Positions 1 through 10,355 are shown, numbered from the stretch's first letter. The stretch: 64,000 nucleotides of DNA from Synechococcus sp. Cruz-7E5 (GCF_024345995.1 NZ_JAGQCE010000012.1:1-64000), one strand, 5' to 3'. The notes: generated by a model from the sequence alone, not told the origin. Translations and numbers: made by a program.

Positions 1-42
1 GATCGCCATGGCATTTGTGGTGATGTGTGCAGAGAAGATTCT

Positions 43-64
43 GAGGCTTCTCCGCCTCTTTTTT
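43..64 (+). terminator. Rho-independent terminator candidate
   Basis: A 5-bp GAGGC/GCCTC stem with a 6-nt loop is followed directly by six T residues. It would terminate a gene lying upstream of the window. The stem is short, so this is a moderate call. Confidence 0.4.
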
Positions 65-572
65 GTCTTTATCTTTGCCTGGTTCTACGCCTGGCAAAGG
101 CCAGGCTGCCTCTACGTGGCTCTCAGGCACATTTGCCTGCTTGAGACAGCCGAATCGCTGGTCGCTAGATAACCGTGCTTGCGAGCTGCCTACGCCCTAC
201 TCCTTGGCTGCAATCGAGCCAGCTCGCGATTTGTTTTTTCAGGAGTCCCTAATTCCCGGAGATGCGCACTCCAATGGAAGTAAACAAGGCCAAGACCGAT
301 CACTGCATGTCAAAACATGTGCTTCTCCTCGGGGTACATCAACTGGCTCACCAATACCACATTGCGAGCATCAAGAGTTGGCGTCACTGCCAGAAGGATG
401 CGGCCATATTTATTGGAAGCTACTCCACTGACCTGCGAATCTAATTGTAACTGGTTACCGAGAGTCGGCTGCCTCTCTGGGGAATCGCGGTGGCGTTGTG
501 AGCACATCCGATTGGGAACCCCAACACTGCATACTAAAGACTAAGGCTCCATGTCCGGTCTGATTTGTCCAC
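65..572. other. Gene-poor stretch, nothing supported
   Basis: Several short overlapping frames are open here on both strands. None has recognisable domains, a convincing start or a coupled neighbour. I see no RNA gene or repeat. Confidence 0.5.
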
Positions 573-2081
573 TTAACCCTCTTGGATATTATTGACAGGC
601 TTCTGGCTAAGTAGCGCACCCACTGGCACCTCTGTTCCGCGGGCAAAGGACATTGCCGCACCAACCAGCCCTAGTGCTGCCGCTAATCGATATGCCAACT
701 GTTGTGACCCTAGAAAGGCTTCCAAGTGGTTCCCGCCAAGACGCTCGCCAACCGGCCCTGCAAGTGCTGATTCTGCCCCTACTGCACCGAGTCCGCGGGC
801 GAGAAGTGTCGCCGCCATCGCCGCCCCGAGAGCTTGTCCGAAGTTGCGCGACATCGACAGGAACCCGTTAGCAACACTGAGGTGTTCCGGAGGAACAGTG
901 TTGAGGGTGGCACTGTTGTTGGGGGGATGGAAGAGACCGCCGCCCATGCCCAGCAATACCAGCGGCCAGACAATGGCTGCGATGGATGCTTCGGGACCCA
1001 GGCAGGACAGTCCAATCAGGCTTGCACTGACGCAGAGCATGCCTACAGAGCTAAGGCTTCGCGCACTGAACCGATTGCCCATGCTGCTGACCGTCAAGCT
1101 CGTGGCTGTGAGAACCAGAGAGAGCGGGACTACGAGTAGACCTGCCATCACTGGCGAGCGTCCCAACACGAGCTGCGCGTACAAGGGCAGGAGGAAGTAG
1201 CAGGACACCGCGGAAACGAAATAGAAGCCAGCGGAGACCGAGCCGCAGGTGAATGCACGCGAGCGGAACAGGTTGAGATTCAACAGTGGTTTCGGCAGTC
1301 CTCGCTCCACGACCACGAACAGGACCAACGCCACCATGCCGCCCATTAGGATTGCCACGTTGGCCGGATTCAGCCAATCCTGGGAGAGTCGTTCAATCAC
1401 CAAAAAGGGAGCGCTGGTGGCCCCAACCACAAGTACGGCACCCTTCCAGTCCATGGAAGTACGGTCACAGGTGCGGGGACGCGCCTTGAGAATCCAAAGG
1501 CTGAGGATCAATCCGGCCAGGCTCACCGTCAAGATGACGAGAAAGAGCGAGCGCCAGCCAAACGTGCTGATCAGCAGTCCGCCTAGGACCAGTCCCGTGA
1601 CCTGAGCAAGAGCCAGGATCGAGGCATTGACAGCCATGGCTTTTCGCCTCTCTTGCTTTGGGAAGACGGCTGTGATCTCGGCCATTACGTTTGCAAGCAC
1701 CAAGCCACCGCCCATGCCTTGGAGAACCCGAAAGGCGATCAGGGTCTCCACCGTCGGGGCCAGCGCGCACAGCACTGCCGAAAGAACGAGGATGCTCATG
1801 CCGATGACCACGATCCGTCTGCGTCCCCAGATGTCGGCAAGCCGACCGGCCGGCAGCAGGGTGACCGTCACGGTAAGGAGATAGGCGACGATCACCCATT
1901 TCAGTACCGAGAGGCCGACGTCGAAGTGACGCGCCATCGCAGGCAGAGCAAGGGTGACGATGAATCCATCCATGTACACCACGAAGTTGCCACACTCCAC
2001 TGCTAACAGGGTCCACCAGCGGTCTGGATCAGTCTGAAGACCCTCTCGAGAGCTCTTGAGAGCTGAGTTGACTTGGACCAT
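573..2081 (-). CDS. MFS drug transporter, DHA2 (EmrB/QacA) family
   Basis: This is a 502-residue inner-membrane, probably proton-driven, multidrug exporter with the 14-helix layout of the DHA2 family. Residues 36-48 (YMDGFIVTLALPA) correspond to the family motif D1 after the first helix. Residues 79-91 (GRLADIWGRRRIV) are motif A between helices 2 and 3. A glycine-rich helix with QVTGLVLGGLL fits antiporter motif C. The open frame extends 71 codons further upstream, but that extension is polar and unlike any MFS N-terminus, so I start at the ATG ending at 2081. It is preceded by a separate gene on the same strand, about 230 nt away. The family is certain; the substrate cannot be read from sequence. 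Confidence 0.88.
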   Translation of the reverse strand: MVQVNSALKSSREGLQTDPDRWWTLLAVECGNFVVYMDGFIVTLALPAMARHFDVGLSVLKWVIVAYLLTVTVTLLPAGRLADIWGRRRIVVIGMSILVLSAVLCALAPTVETLIAFRVLQGMGGGLVLANVMAEITAVFPKQERRKAMAVNASILALAQVTGLVLGGLLISTFGWRSLFLVILTVSLAGLILSLWILKARPRTCDRTSMDWKGAVLVVGATSAPFLVIERLSQDWLNPANVAILMGGMVALVLFVVVERGLPKPLLNLNLFRSRAFTCGSVSAGFYFVSAVSCYFLLPLYAQLVLGRSPVMAGLLVVPLSLVLTATSLTVSSMGNRFSARSLSSVGMLCVSASLIGLSCLGPEASIAAIVWPLVLLGMGGGLFHPPNNSATLNTVPPEHLSVANGFLSMSRNFGQALGAAMAATLLARGLGAVGAESALAGPVGERLGGNHLEAFLGSQQLAYRLAAALGLVGAAMSFARGTEVPVGALLSQKPVNNIQEG

Positions 2082-2315
2082 GGCAGGTGCCACCCTGATA
2101 GTTAATTCGTAGTCTTTTGACTTTACTGGTCTCCAGGAAATTTGATCAGAGTCAACCGCTACTTGGTTGATTTCTGCCCATGATTCAGTGAATCCCTGCT
2201 TTACTGTTCCAGCATCAGAAGTCGTCGGCAGTGATTGTCTTGGCCACCAGGTCTGCCTGAACGTCCCCTGCCCCCCGTTCACGAGAGGGGTCAAGGCTGG
2301 ATCAATGGCAGGTAC

Positions 2316-3506
2316 TCAGAACTGGTAGCGCATGATCGCCGCCAGGCTGGTTTCAGCAGGGATGTCGGCCTTGCGAACACCCATCACTTTGGCACCCATC
2401 ACTTTGGCACCCATCACCAGGGCACGGCTAGCGATTTCATCGACGATGCCATAGCTCTCGGCGCTGGGGCCATCAGCGAAGGTCACTGTCCCATCGTCGT
2501 CGATCGTGCCGGGGGTCACATCATCGATGTCGATCAGCAGCAGTTGAATCGCGCCATAGGTGGCCGCCCGGGCCGCCTGGGCCAGATCGGATGTGGTCCG
2601 ACCCTGACTGGCGCGGAGCGTGTACAGGGACTGGATCTCCGCCAGTTCATCACGGAACAGCTCATCAAGGATGGTGCGGGCACTTGCGGCCAGATCAGCA
2701 TCGCTCTGCGTTTCGGGATTCTGCAGGATTGCGGCCTGTGCGAGGTGCGGATAGGACTGAACTTCGCGGTAGATCGACTGCATCGGTTCGCTGGCCGCCA
2801 GGATCAGCGGGGTCTCCCGGCCCACCAGCAGCAGCCTCAGCGCCTGGTCGATCCTTCGGGAGTACTGGGCCTGGCGCACCTTCATGCCCTCGGAGCCCTG
2901 GAGGCGACCGCTGGGCGAGCGGTCCTTGATGGAAGCTTTCCTGGCCGAGCTGGCCACATCCTTCGGCATGCCGTTCAGCTTGATCTCGACGGCCGGCAGG
3001 TCGGAGGAGACCGCCACCAGACGCACAGTGTTCTGTGCCAGGGCCAGGACGTAGGCGGACTGGGGAACGGTGAGCGTACGCAGAAGGGGCTGGACGTGGA
3101 AGCGGTCGCTGACCTTCACGGCCGGCTTCAGGTGGTTGGGCAGACGGAAGCTGCGCAGCCCTTCCGGCGAAACATAGACGGCAAGACTGTTGACCTGGAC
3201 GTCCCAGAAATCATCATCATCGATGAGGTCGTGGAGGAGCTCCTCAATGGCCAGCACCTCGCACTTGTCGTGACTGGCGAGCTGCTCGATGGCCTCGTCA
3301 GAAGGGTTTTTCAGGGCGATCAAGTTGGCTTGTGCCTCCTGGCTCAGTGGCGTGGTCGGCAGAACCAGGCTGACCCGTGCCGGGCCGCGCTGGAGCATCA
3401 GTGCTTCGATCTCGGCGCGGGGGCGGGGATGTCGACGTAATGCGTGGAGGGAGATCCGAGAATTGATTTGTACAATGAATCCAAAGGCACAGGAGCCTAA
3501 GGTCAT
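2316..3506 (-). CDS. baeRF-like (bacterial archaeo-eukaryotic release-factor) protein
   Basis: This 396-residue protein resembles the bacterial eRF1-like families of unknown function. An N-terminal PARVSLVLPTTP strand is typical of their opening beta strand. A middle region carries the QSAYVLALAQNTVRLVAV strand, and the C-terminal third holds the DLAQAARAATYGAIQLLLID and GTVTFADG segments, where the related families bind or act. The first ~20 residues are unusual, so the true start may be further downstream or at a non-ATG codon. Near the C-terminus the residues VMGAK are repeated by a 15-nt tandem duplication. It could act on stalled ribosomes, but that is an inference from the eRF1 relationship. 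Confidence 0.62.
   Translation of the reverse strand: MTLGSCAFGFIVQINSRISLHALRRHPRPRAEIEALMLQRGPARVSLVLPTTPLSQEAQANLIALKNPSDEAIEQLASHDKCEVLAIEELLHDLIDDDDFWDVQVNSLAVYVSPEGLRSFRLPNHLKPAVKVSDRFHVQPLLRTLTVPQSAYVLALAQNTVRLVAVSSDLPAVEIKLNGMPKDVASSARKASIKDRSPSGRLQGSEGMKVRQAQYSRRIDQALRLLLVGRETPLILAASEPMQSIYREVQSYPHLAQAAILQNPETQSDADLAASARTILDELFRDELAEIQSLYTLRASQGRTTSDLAQAARAATYGAIQLLLIDIDDVTPGTIDDDGTVTFADGPSAESYGIVDEIASRALVMGAKVMGAKVMGVRKADIPAETSLAAIMRYQF
2378..2422. repeat. Three 15-bp tandem units inside the baeRF-like gene
   Basis: The unit CACCCATCACTTTGG occurs twice exactly (2378-2392, 2393-2407). A third, diverged copy follows. The period is a multiple of three, so the frame is kept and the protein gains VMGAK repeats. 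Confidence 0.75.
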
Positions 3507-4252
3507 CCCGATAAAGTTCTGCTGACAATGTGATAACTCTCTCTGATTCGACAGTAAGCTACTCAGGACTCAATCTTTGCTCTGGGAGTAGTATGCACTT
3601 GAGGGCTAAGTCGATTTTACGCTCACTTGAAAATGCCAGGCCAGTCTGTCGGCTATGATGAGACTAGGATTTCCGAGGTAATGTTATGCAGGCTGCCTGC
3701 CCTTGCCTGCATTATTGATATTAAGCAAATTCGTCTTCGGGATGCTGGACATTGCCTTGCCATATATCTGTTCTTGTACCTCTCTAGAAGTGCGGTCTCC
3801 AGTTATCTTTGGTTCATGTACATCACTTGCTGAGGTAATACTCTCCACTAGCCGCCGCCGGAATGGGTGGGTCAAGTCACCGTGGCGAAACGCATACCCG
3901 CGTCTGCGGGGGGTGAGCCCTCAGGCAGACCCTCAGCCTCAATACCCCAGAAAACCAGCAGCAGTAATGGCACGACAACAAGGTGGGAAGCGTCCATCTT
4001 CATATGATTCGACCAGGCCGAGAGGGGCTGCTGAGGACTTCCACGTCGTGTCACGCCAGTCTGTGCCCGAGTAAAAAAAGGTGGCTCAGTGCATATTAAT
4101 GGCAAGTCGACTGTCAAAAGAGAATTCAATCAGGAGCAGCATGACAGAGCCGGTCGGCGGTCAAGAGCTGCTTGAAGAGTGCTGGCTATCACTGTGAAAA
4201 AAGCATAACAACCGAGGTAAAACTCAAAACATATAATTGCATCTAGATAAAG
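3507..4252. other. Gene-poor stretch, about 750 nt
   Basis: The stretch is less GC-rich than the flanking genes and has only short, unsupported open frames on both strands. I see no domain, RNA gene or insertion sequence. Confidence 0.45.
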
Positions 4253-4837
4253 ATGAAACAGTTTCATGTATGTAAGGGCCAGGTTACAGTTCGAAGCTAC
4301 GGTCTAACTCACGATCTTGACAGACAGCTGCGTGCCAGGGGCAGGCGGGTCCGGAGTAGTCCCAATTCAAATCAGTCTAAACGCTACAAGTATCTTGTGC
4401 ATAAGGTGCAAGAGCCCATTCGCGTTCATTCTGACGGACTGCGGCGATCAGACTGGAGTGGTCGAAAGACTATGGGTATCCTGGTCATAGCGCTTGACTA
4501 TCAGGGCAGCCACATTCTTGGTCGGCGTCTCGACGGGTTAACACAAAGGCAGGTAACCACTCTCTTTGATGATCTCGGTCTCTTTGCTGATGCACCTGAG
4601 CGCTTGGCATTGAGCAGGAATCAGAAGAGTAGGATTGCATGGAGCAGAAATCCACAGCGGCACTACCACCAGAACAAGTTTATCTGCCACGTCTCGCAGC
4701 TGATTCGCATTAATGAGAAGTATCCCCATATCAGGGTTTTGAAGATCAGCCTCGCTGAGGTTGTAGCTCAACTTGAGGCCAACGCATGCACTAATGCGCG
4801 AGCAGCGTCACAACCCAGGCTGCTTATTTATAGGTAA
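4253..4837 (+). CDS. Unrecognised protein, first of a tandem paralogue pair
   Basis: I do not recognise the family. The 194-residue product shares a core with the next gene. Both have a KYLVH segment (here near residue 44), then a strand of the form G-I/C-x-VIA-L/M-D-Y/F-QGS-x-ILGR (about residues 75-93). A helix with LTQRQVTTLFDDLG follows, then an IAW/VIW-R...RHYHQNKF or RYFYRNL end. This copy continues about 45 residues beyond the shared core. It is basic and has no signal peptide or membrane segment. Gaps on either side are large, so it is probably its own transcription unit. It may be a nucleic-acid-binding or enzyme-like fold, but no function is claimed. Confidence 0.5.
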   Translation: MKQFHVCKGQVTVRSYGLTHDLDRQLRARGRRVRSSPNSNQSKRYKYLVHKVQEPIRVHSDGLRRSDWSGRKTMGILVIALDYQGSHILGRRLDGLTQRQVTTLFDDLGLFADAPERLALSRNQKSRIAWSRNPQRHYHQNKFICHVSQLIRINEKYPHIRVLKISLAEVVAQLEANACTNARAASQPRLLIYR

Positions 4838-4971
4838 GAACACCATGAGTTGAACATCACCAGGCGGACCGGAGGCTTTACCCCGGTCCACCTCCACGCT
4901 TCTGGTCGACGCCATCAGAGCAGCTCGCTGCCCTCATGTGAACAAAGAAGAGCAAAGGGAAAATAATCCCA

Positions 4972-5436
4972 ATGCACCTTTGCGTACACGCATCAATGAC
5001 TAGCGATAATAATCAGCCTCAGCGAGTAACAATTCAACATGACGAGCTTACGCCAATACAGATCATTGATTGCTTGCGTTCACCTCGTTATATTCGAGTC
5101 AGGTTGAAATCAGGGTTAGGCCTCAACTGCAAATATCTTGTTCACTGGATCCGGGTCAAGCCTGAGAATATTGTCACTCCTGAAGGCACGCATGCAATCA
5201 GACGTGGTAAGCGAAATATCGGATGTATTGTCATTGCCATGGACTTCCAAGGCTCTGAGATCTTGGGCCGGAGCATCCATGGCCTCAACCTGAAGCAGTG
5301 GGTAGCTCTCTTCGTGCGGCTTGGTGTGTATGACAACGTGTTGCATCCTCTTGGGCTCACGGATGATGAGAAAAGACTGGTCATCTGGAGGACTGAGCCT
5401 GTCAGTCAGCGTTACTTCTATAGAAATCTGATTTAG
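4972..5436 (+). CDS. Unrecognised protein, second of a tandem paralogue pair
   Basis: This 154-residue protein is a diverged duplicate of the upstream gene, lying 134 nt after it on the same strand. The shared core includes NCKYLVHWIRV, IGCIVIAMDFQGSEILGR and the C-terminal RYFYRNLI, where it stops; the first copy continues. An ATG nine codons in (4996) is an alternative start. The conserved D-x-QGS-x-ILGR strand suggests a structured domain rather than chance frames. The function is unknown. Confidence 0.5.
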   Translation: MHLCVHASMTSDNNQPQRVTIQHDELTPIQIIDCLRSPRYIRVRLKSGLGLNCKYLVHWIRVKPENIVTPEGTHAIRRGKRNIGCIVIAMDFQGSEILGRSIHGLNLKQWVALFVRLGVYDNVLHPLGLTDDEKRLVIWRTEPVSQRYFYRNLI

Positions 5437-5603
5437 GGGCACAATGACTTACTGCTTTTGTTACCCGTGCTACCCGAAGAAGAGGAGGATCTCATCAATG
5501 AGGAACTGGTTCAACAGATCCCCGACGTTTTAATCCCCTTGCTAGAAGCTATGGAATTTTCAGGATTACGTCGGGGTCATTTCCGACATAGGTGGTTATG
5601 TTC

Positions 5604-8600
5604 TTAGGCAGGAGGGATCGATCCATCTCCGTCACGATGGCGTGTGGGTACTTGGTTGGGCAGAGCGCTGTTGCCACTTACACCTGCAACAGCAAAGGCG
5701 TCGTGAGGAAGTTCATTTGCAGCGGCAGAGGGTCCTCCTGAACGGAGCCCCAGCCGGGACGCGAATCCTTCTGCCGTCACGTAGAAAACTGGAGTGATAT
5801 AGAGCGTCACGATCTGGGAGACCACCAATCCCCCAAGCACCACGAGGCCCAGGGGACGGCGGGCCTCTGCCCCGGCACCGAGGCCCAGGGCAATAGGAAG
5901 CACTCCGATCACCGACGAAACGGTTGTCATCATGATTGGCCGGAACCGTGTCAGCGAGGCTTGATAGATTGCCTGCGGCGGCATCAGTCCAGTACGAGAG
6001 GCCTCGACCGCAAAGTCGATCATCATAATGCCATTTTTCTTAACGATTCCGATCAGCAGAATTAAGCCAATGTAGCTATAAATATTTAGTTCTGACCCGA
6101 ACAGAAGTAGAGTAGCTAGCCCTCCCACGGCTGCTGACGGAAGGCTGGTGAGAATCGTAAGCGGATGGATAAAGTCTTCATACAGAATTCCCAGTACCAT
6201 ATAAATTACCAGGATTGCCAGAAATGCCAGCAAGCCCAAGTTAGCAAATGATTCGCCGAACACCTTGGCGTCACCCTGAAAACTGGTGCTCACGCCTGCA
6301 GGTAAAGTTTCGCGTGCAAGTTCACTGATCTGTGCGGTCGCTCGATCAAGCGAAACTCCAGGGCGCACATTAAAAGAAAAGGTGACAGAAGGCAGTTGTG
6401 CATTGTGGTTGATTGTGACAATACCACTTCCACGCTCAAGGCTGGCCACTGCTCCCAATGGAACGAGCTTGCCGGAGCTGCTGCGGATAGAAATGAGATC
6501 CAGATCAGCCGGAGAATTCTGATTCACCAACTTGACTCCGCTTATTACCGCATATTGACCATCGGATTTGTAAATTGTCGATATCTGACCTTCTCCATAG
6601 GCGTCTCTCAAGGCGCTTTGCAGCGTGGCCACATTGAGACCCAGAGCTGCGGCACGATCACGGTCGATATTGACCTTTAGCTTGGGATTGTTCAAAAGCA
6701 GATCACTGTTGACATCGGTCAGTTCACTGACGGTGCGAAGTTTTTGCTCGAAATCAGGGGCGATTGCCATGAGCTCCGAGAGATCGATTGCTTGAAGCGT
6801 GAACTGGAAACGAGCCCGACTTTGGCTGCCACCGATGTTGATCGCCGAGGGCTGACGAACGAAGCCCTTCAATCCAGGAACGCTATTGACAGTGCTTCGT
6901 AACTTAAGGGTAAGTTCTTCAGCACCCAAGGGCCGCTCAGAGCGCGGTTTTAATCGCAGAAACAGACGCCCGCTGTTGGCCGAAGCGTTTGGACCGCCTG
7001 ATCCAATGGTGCTGTTTACACCATCTATGTTGGGGTTTGAAAATAGCTTCTGTGCCAACTGGTCTTGAAGGACGGCCATCTCTTGAAAAGATATACCTTC
7101 TACGGCCTGAGTGTTAACGCTGAGCTGACCAGTGTCCACATTGGGTATAAATCCCTTAGGGACCAACTGAAAGAAAAACACCGTAAGAAACAGTAGAATC
7201 ACGGAAAAGAGATGGATGGCTCGAGGTCTCCGAAGAGCAGCTGTTAGCGTATGGGCATAAAGATCAGTGAGTCGTTCGAAGGATCGATTGAACCACTGCA
7301 ACATACAGTTATTGTTAAATAGTCCGATTGATCTCACGCCGGTTTGGGGCAGGAAGCGGGCCGCCATCATCGGTGTGACAGTTAGCGCGACCACACTGGA
7401 AAAGATCACGGCTACACTCAGGGTCACAGCGAATTCCCTGAATAGCCGACCCAGTAGCCCTCCCATGAACAAAATCGGAATGAAAACAGCCACGAGGGCC
7501 ACGGTTGTGGAGATGACAGTCGTGGTGATTTCTTCAGAACCAAGTAGGGCCGCCGTCCAACGTCGCTCCCCCTCCTCCTGACGACGGACAATGTTTTCCA
7601 CCATAACGATCGCATCGTCGACAACGAACCCCACACTTAATGTGAGTGCCATCAGTGAGATATTGTTTAGGGAATACCCCAACAGCCAGATAATACCGAA
7701 GGTGGCAACCAGCGATATTACGATCGCCAGAGAGGGCAAGATAGTAGTGACAAGTGAGCCGAGAAACAAATATACCACCATGATCACAAGGACGATGGTC
7801 AGCAGGAGAGTGTGTTCAACATCAGTGATGGATTCCTTGATCGACTGCGAGCGATCAAAGAGCACATCCACGTTGATTGCTGCGGGGATCGAAGCCTTGA
7901 GCTCCGGGATCATTGCTCTGATCTTGCTTGTTATAGCCACCGTGTTGCTTCCCGGCTGCCGCTGAATTGCCAGCACAATCGATCGCGTACCGTTGTACCA
8001 ACTTGCCGAACGCTCGTTCGCCACTGAGTCAGACACCTCAGCTACTTCCGAGAGCCGAACGGGTGAGCCATCTTTGTAGGAGATAATCAGCTGGCGGTAA
8101 CCGGCAGCATCATCAAGGCGGCCGTTGTCTTCGACTGAGTAGGTCTGCTTGGGTCCATAAAGATTGCCGGTTGGTAGATTCGAATTGCCAGTCCGCACGG
8201 CATTGAGCGCTTCATCAATGCCAATGCCCTTGGAGCTGAGAGCCTGTGGATCCACCCGCACGCGCACCGCGTACTTCTGGGCCCCGAACACCTGCACCTG
8301 GGAGACCCCGTCCACCATTGACAGTCTTTGTGCTATTTGCACCTCAGCGGAACGGTTCACCTCTGCGAGTGGCAACACCTCTGAGCTGAGAGCCAGATAG
8401 AACACCGGCTGCTCGGCTGGGTTCACTTTGCGCAAAGACGGTGGAGAGGGGAGATCAGGGGGTAGCTGACGGCTGGCCTGGGCAATTGCCGTCTGCACGT
8501 CCTGGGCGGCGGCATCGATGTCCCGCTCGAGGTTGAACTGCAGAGTGATCTGGGTACTCGATTGGCTGCTGGTGGAGGTAATCGTGCTGATTCCCGCCAC

Positions 8601-8819
8601 AGTGGTGAACTGCTGCTCCAGAGGCGTGGCAACAGCCGTGGCCATCGTCTCCGGGCTGGCACCCGGCAAAGAGGCGCTCACCTGCAGGGTGGGGAAGTCG
8701 ATCGTGGGTAGATCGTTGATCGGGAGCTGGACATAGCCAATCAGCCCAAAGACCACCAAGGCCACGGCAATCAGTGTGGCCGTGACTGGCCGCCGGATCA
8801 TCTGGGTAGAAAGGCTCAT
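5604..8819 (-). CDS. RND efflux pump, AcrB/HAE1 family
   Basis: This 1071-residue inner-membrane trimeric pump exports drugs or other small molecules using the proton gradient. The first helix follows a short MSLSTQMIRRPV start typical of AcrB proteins. The proton-relay residues are present: the aspartate pair in GFVVDDAIVMVENI (about residue 405) and the lysine in GIVKKNGIMMIDFA (about residue 945). Two large periplasmic loops, each rich in the pore/docking pattern, separate the two six-helix halves. Length matches the family. Its start codon shares one base with the stop codon of the adaptor gene upstream (TAATG), so the two are translationally coupled. No outer-membrane TolC gene is in the window, so the pump probably uses one encoded elsewhere. 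Confidence 0.95.
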   Translation of the reverse strand: MSLSTQMIRRPVTATLIAVALVVFGLIGYVQLPINDLPTIDFPTLQVSASLPGASPETMATAVATPLEQQFTTVAGISTITSTSSQSSTQITLQFNLERDIDAAAQDVQTAIAQASRQLPPDLPSPPSLRKVNPAEQPVFYLALSSEVLPLAEVNRSAEVQIAQRLSMVDGVSQVQVFGAQKYAVRVRVDPQALSSKGIGIDEALNAVRTGNSNLPTGNLYGPKQTYSVEDNGRLDDAAGYRQLIISYKDGSPVRLSEVAEVSDSVANERSASWYNGTRSIVLAIQRQPGSNTVAITSKIRAMIPELKASIPAAINVDVLFDRSQSIKESITDVEHTLLLTIVLVIMVVYLFLGSLVTTILPSLAIVISLVATFGIIWLLGYSLNNISLMALTLSVGFVVDDAIVMVENIVRRQEEGERRWTAALLGSEEITTTVISTTVALVAVFIPILFMGGLLGRLFREFAVTLSVAVIFSSVVALTVTPMMAARFLPQTGVRSIGLFNNNCMLQWFNRSFERLTDLYAHTLTAALRRPRAIHLFSVILLFLTVFFFQLVPKGFIPNVDTGQLSVNTQAVEGISFQEMAVLQDQLAQKLFSNPNIDGVNSTIGSGGPNASANSGRLFLRLKPRSERPLGAEELTLKLRSTVNSVPGLKGFVRQPSAINIGGSQSRARFQFTLQAIDLSELMAIAPDFEQKLRTVSELTDVNSDLLLNNPKLKVNIDRDRAAALGLNVATLQSALRDAYGEGQISTIYKSDGQYAVISGVKLVNQNSPADLDLISIRSSSGKLVPLGAVASLERGSGIVTINHNAQLPSVTFSFNVRPGVSLDRATAQISELARETLPAGVSTSFQGDAKVFGESFANLGLLAFLAILVIYMVLGILYEDFIHPLTILTSLPSAAVGGLATLLLFGSELNIYSYIGLILLIGIVKKNGIMMIDFAVEASRTGLMPPQAIYQASLTRFRPIMMTTVSSVIGVLPIALGLGAGAEARRPLGLVVLGGLVVSQIVTLYITPVFYVTAEGFASRLGLRSGGPSAAANELPHDAFAVAGVSGNSALPNQVPTRHRDGDGSIPPA

Positions 8820-10090
8820 TACTTGTTGTCAGGATTGTCTTCTTGTTGCCTTTGGCCCACGGGGCGCTCACTGATGCTTGCTCCCGGGCTGAGGGCGAAT
8901 TGCCCCTTGGTGACCACACGATCACCCTGTTGTAGGCCACTGACTACAACGACATTTCCGTCGGCTGAATCGCCGGTGCGAATCGGCCGTACCTCGGCTT
9001 TCTCGGCCTTGGGCTTGCCGCTGACCAGGTATACGTAGGTTCCCTGTTGACCTGTCTGCACCGCTGTCTGGGGCACCAGCAAGACGTTCTCCAGTCGCTG
9101 AAGCTGAAGGCGGCCCTTGACAAACTGACCCGGCACCAGCCGCTGGTCGTTGTTGGTGAAGCTGCTCTTGATGCGAGTGGTTCCGGTGGTGGGATCAACG
9201 GCGTTATCAATCGAGGTTAATCGACCCCGAACAGCGTTGACACTGGGACTTGTGGCGTCGAGCACTACCGGCAAGCCAAGCCGTAATTGACTTAGTAACC
9301 GTTGGGGAACGGCAAAGATCACATCTATCGGCTGCATACTGTTGACGACGAGCAGGGGGTTGGTCTCCTGGCTGCGCACGTAATTGCCTACAGTGATCTG
9401 CAACTGGCCGGCACGACCGGGGATCGGAGAGCGGATCTGGGTGCGCTGTAGCTGAAGCTGAGCCGTAGCTTCAGCAGCCCGCGCTGCAGCCAGGTTGGCC
9501 AGAGCACTGGTCACAGCACTACTGCTGCTGAGGGCCGTGGCCTCGGCGCTTTCAGCCTCGCTGACGAACTGATCCTTTTGGTCGTTGCTCACGGCGCCCA
9601 GCCGCCCCAGGTTTCGATAACGTTCGGCACGAACCCTGGCTGTGCGGGCCTGGGTTGCAGTGCGCTGGGCATCGGCCCTTGCCTGAAGTACCTCCGCTTC
9701 GGCTTTTTGCCGATTTGCTCGGGCTTGGCTGAAGGCGGCCTGGAATTCGGCTGGATTGAGGCTGAGCAACAGCTGGCCAGTGGTCACTTGCTGCCCCTCG
9801 CGGAAATGCACCTGCTGGAGGAGGCCCGAGACCTCAGGGCGAATGGCTGCCGAGGCAACAGCTTTAACTTCCCCGGTGAGAGGAAAGACCACATCGAGTC
9901 GGCCACTACGGACCGTGGCGGTTTCCACCAGCACCGTCTGCCGTTTGCGCTGCTCATTCTCCTGAGGTCGCTGGCCTCTGAGCAGCAGGATGGCCAGCGC
10001 GATGCCGCCACCGAGCATCAGCAAGCGCACTCGACGGTGCGGCATTTGCCACTGCTGACGCAGGGGTCTTGTGGGAGTGGCTAAATCCAT
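8819..10090 (-). CDS. RND periplasmic adaptor (HlyD/AcrA family)
   Basis: This 423-residue membrane-fusion protein links the RND pump to an outer-membrane channel. It has one N-terminal membrane anchor (about residues 22-38, LLMLGGGIALAILLL) and a lipoyl half-motif GLLQQVHFREGQQVTTGQLL (about residues 92-110). A long coiled-coil hairpin rich in A/Q/R follows, then the second lipoyl half and beta-barrel (IRSPIPGRAGQL, GTTRIKSSFTNND). The C-terminal membrane-proximal domain ends in GDRVVTKGQFALSPG. An in-frame extension of 55 codons upstream does not look like adaptor sequence, so the ATG ending at 10090 is chosen. The stop overlaps the pump start by one base. Confidence 0.92.
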   Translation of the reverse strand: MDLATPTRPLRQQWQMPHRRVRLLMLGGGIALAILLLRGQRPQENEQRKRQTVLVETATVRSGRLDVVFPLTGEVKAVASAAIRPEVSGLLQQVHFREGQQVTTGQLLLSLNPAEFQAAFSQARANRQKAEAEVLQARADAQRTATQARTARVRAERYRNLGRLGAVSNDQKDQFVSEAESAEATALSSSSAVTSALANLAAARAAEATAQLQLQRTQIRSPIPGRAGQLQITVGNYVRSQETNPLLVVNSMQPIDVIFAVPQRLLSQLRLGLPVVLDATSPSVNAVRGRLTSIDNAVDPTTGTTRIKSSFTNNDQRLVPGQFVKGRLQLQRLENVLLVPQTAVQTGQQGTYVYLVSGKPKAEKAEVRPIRTGDSADGNVVVVSGLQQGDRVVTKGQFALSPGASISERPVGQRQQEDNPDNK

Positions 10091-10355
10091 TAGGAGCCAA
10101 CGTATAAGGTCAATCCCATGGATGCGTGTGCTGGATGCCACTTGGGCCGTCCAAGGTGTTACCAGGTCTATCCAGGTTGCAAATCGGGGGAACCCCACAT
10201 CCTCAACCTCAAGGGGTGCCACCGCACGCAGGCCAGGCGCGCGGTGGGCATTCACTAGTTGTGTTTTCTCACCAGCTCATTCAGCAATCAGCAGCCGCTG
10301 GGAGGCACCGCTTAGGGGGTGAGGCCACCGAGAGCCATGTGGCAGCTGCGGCCGT

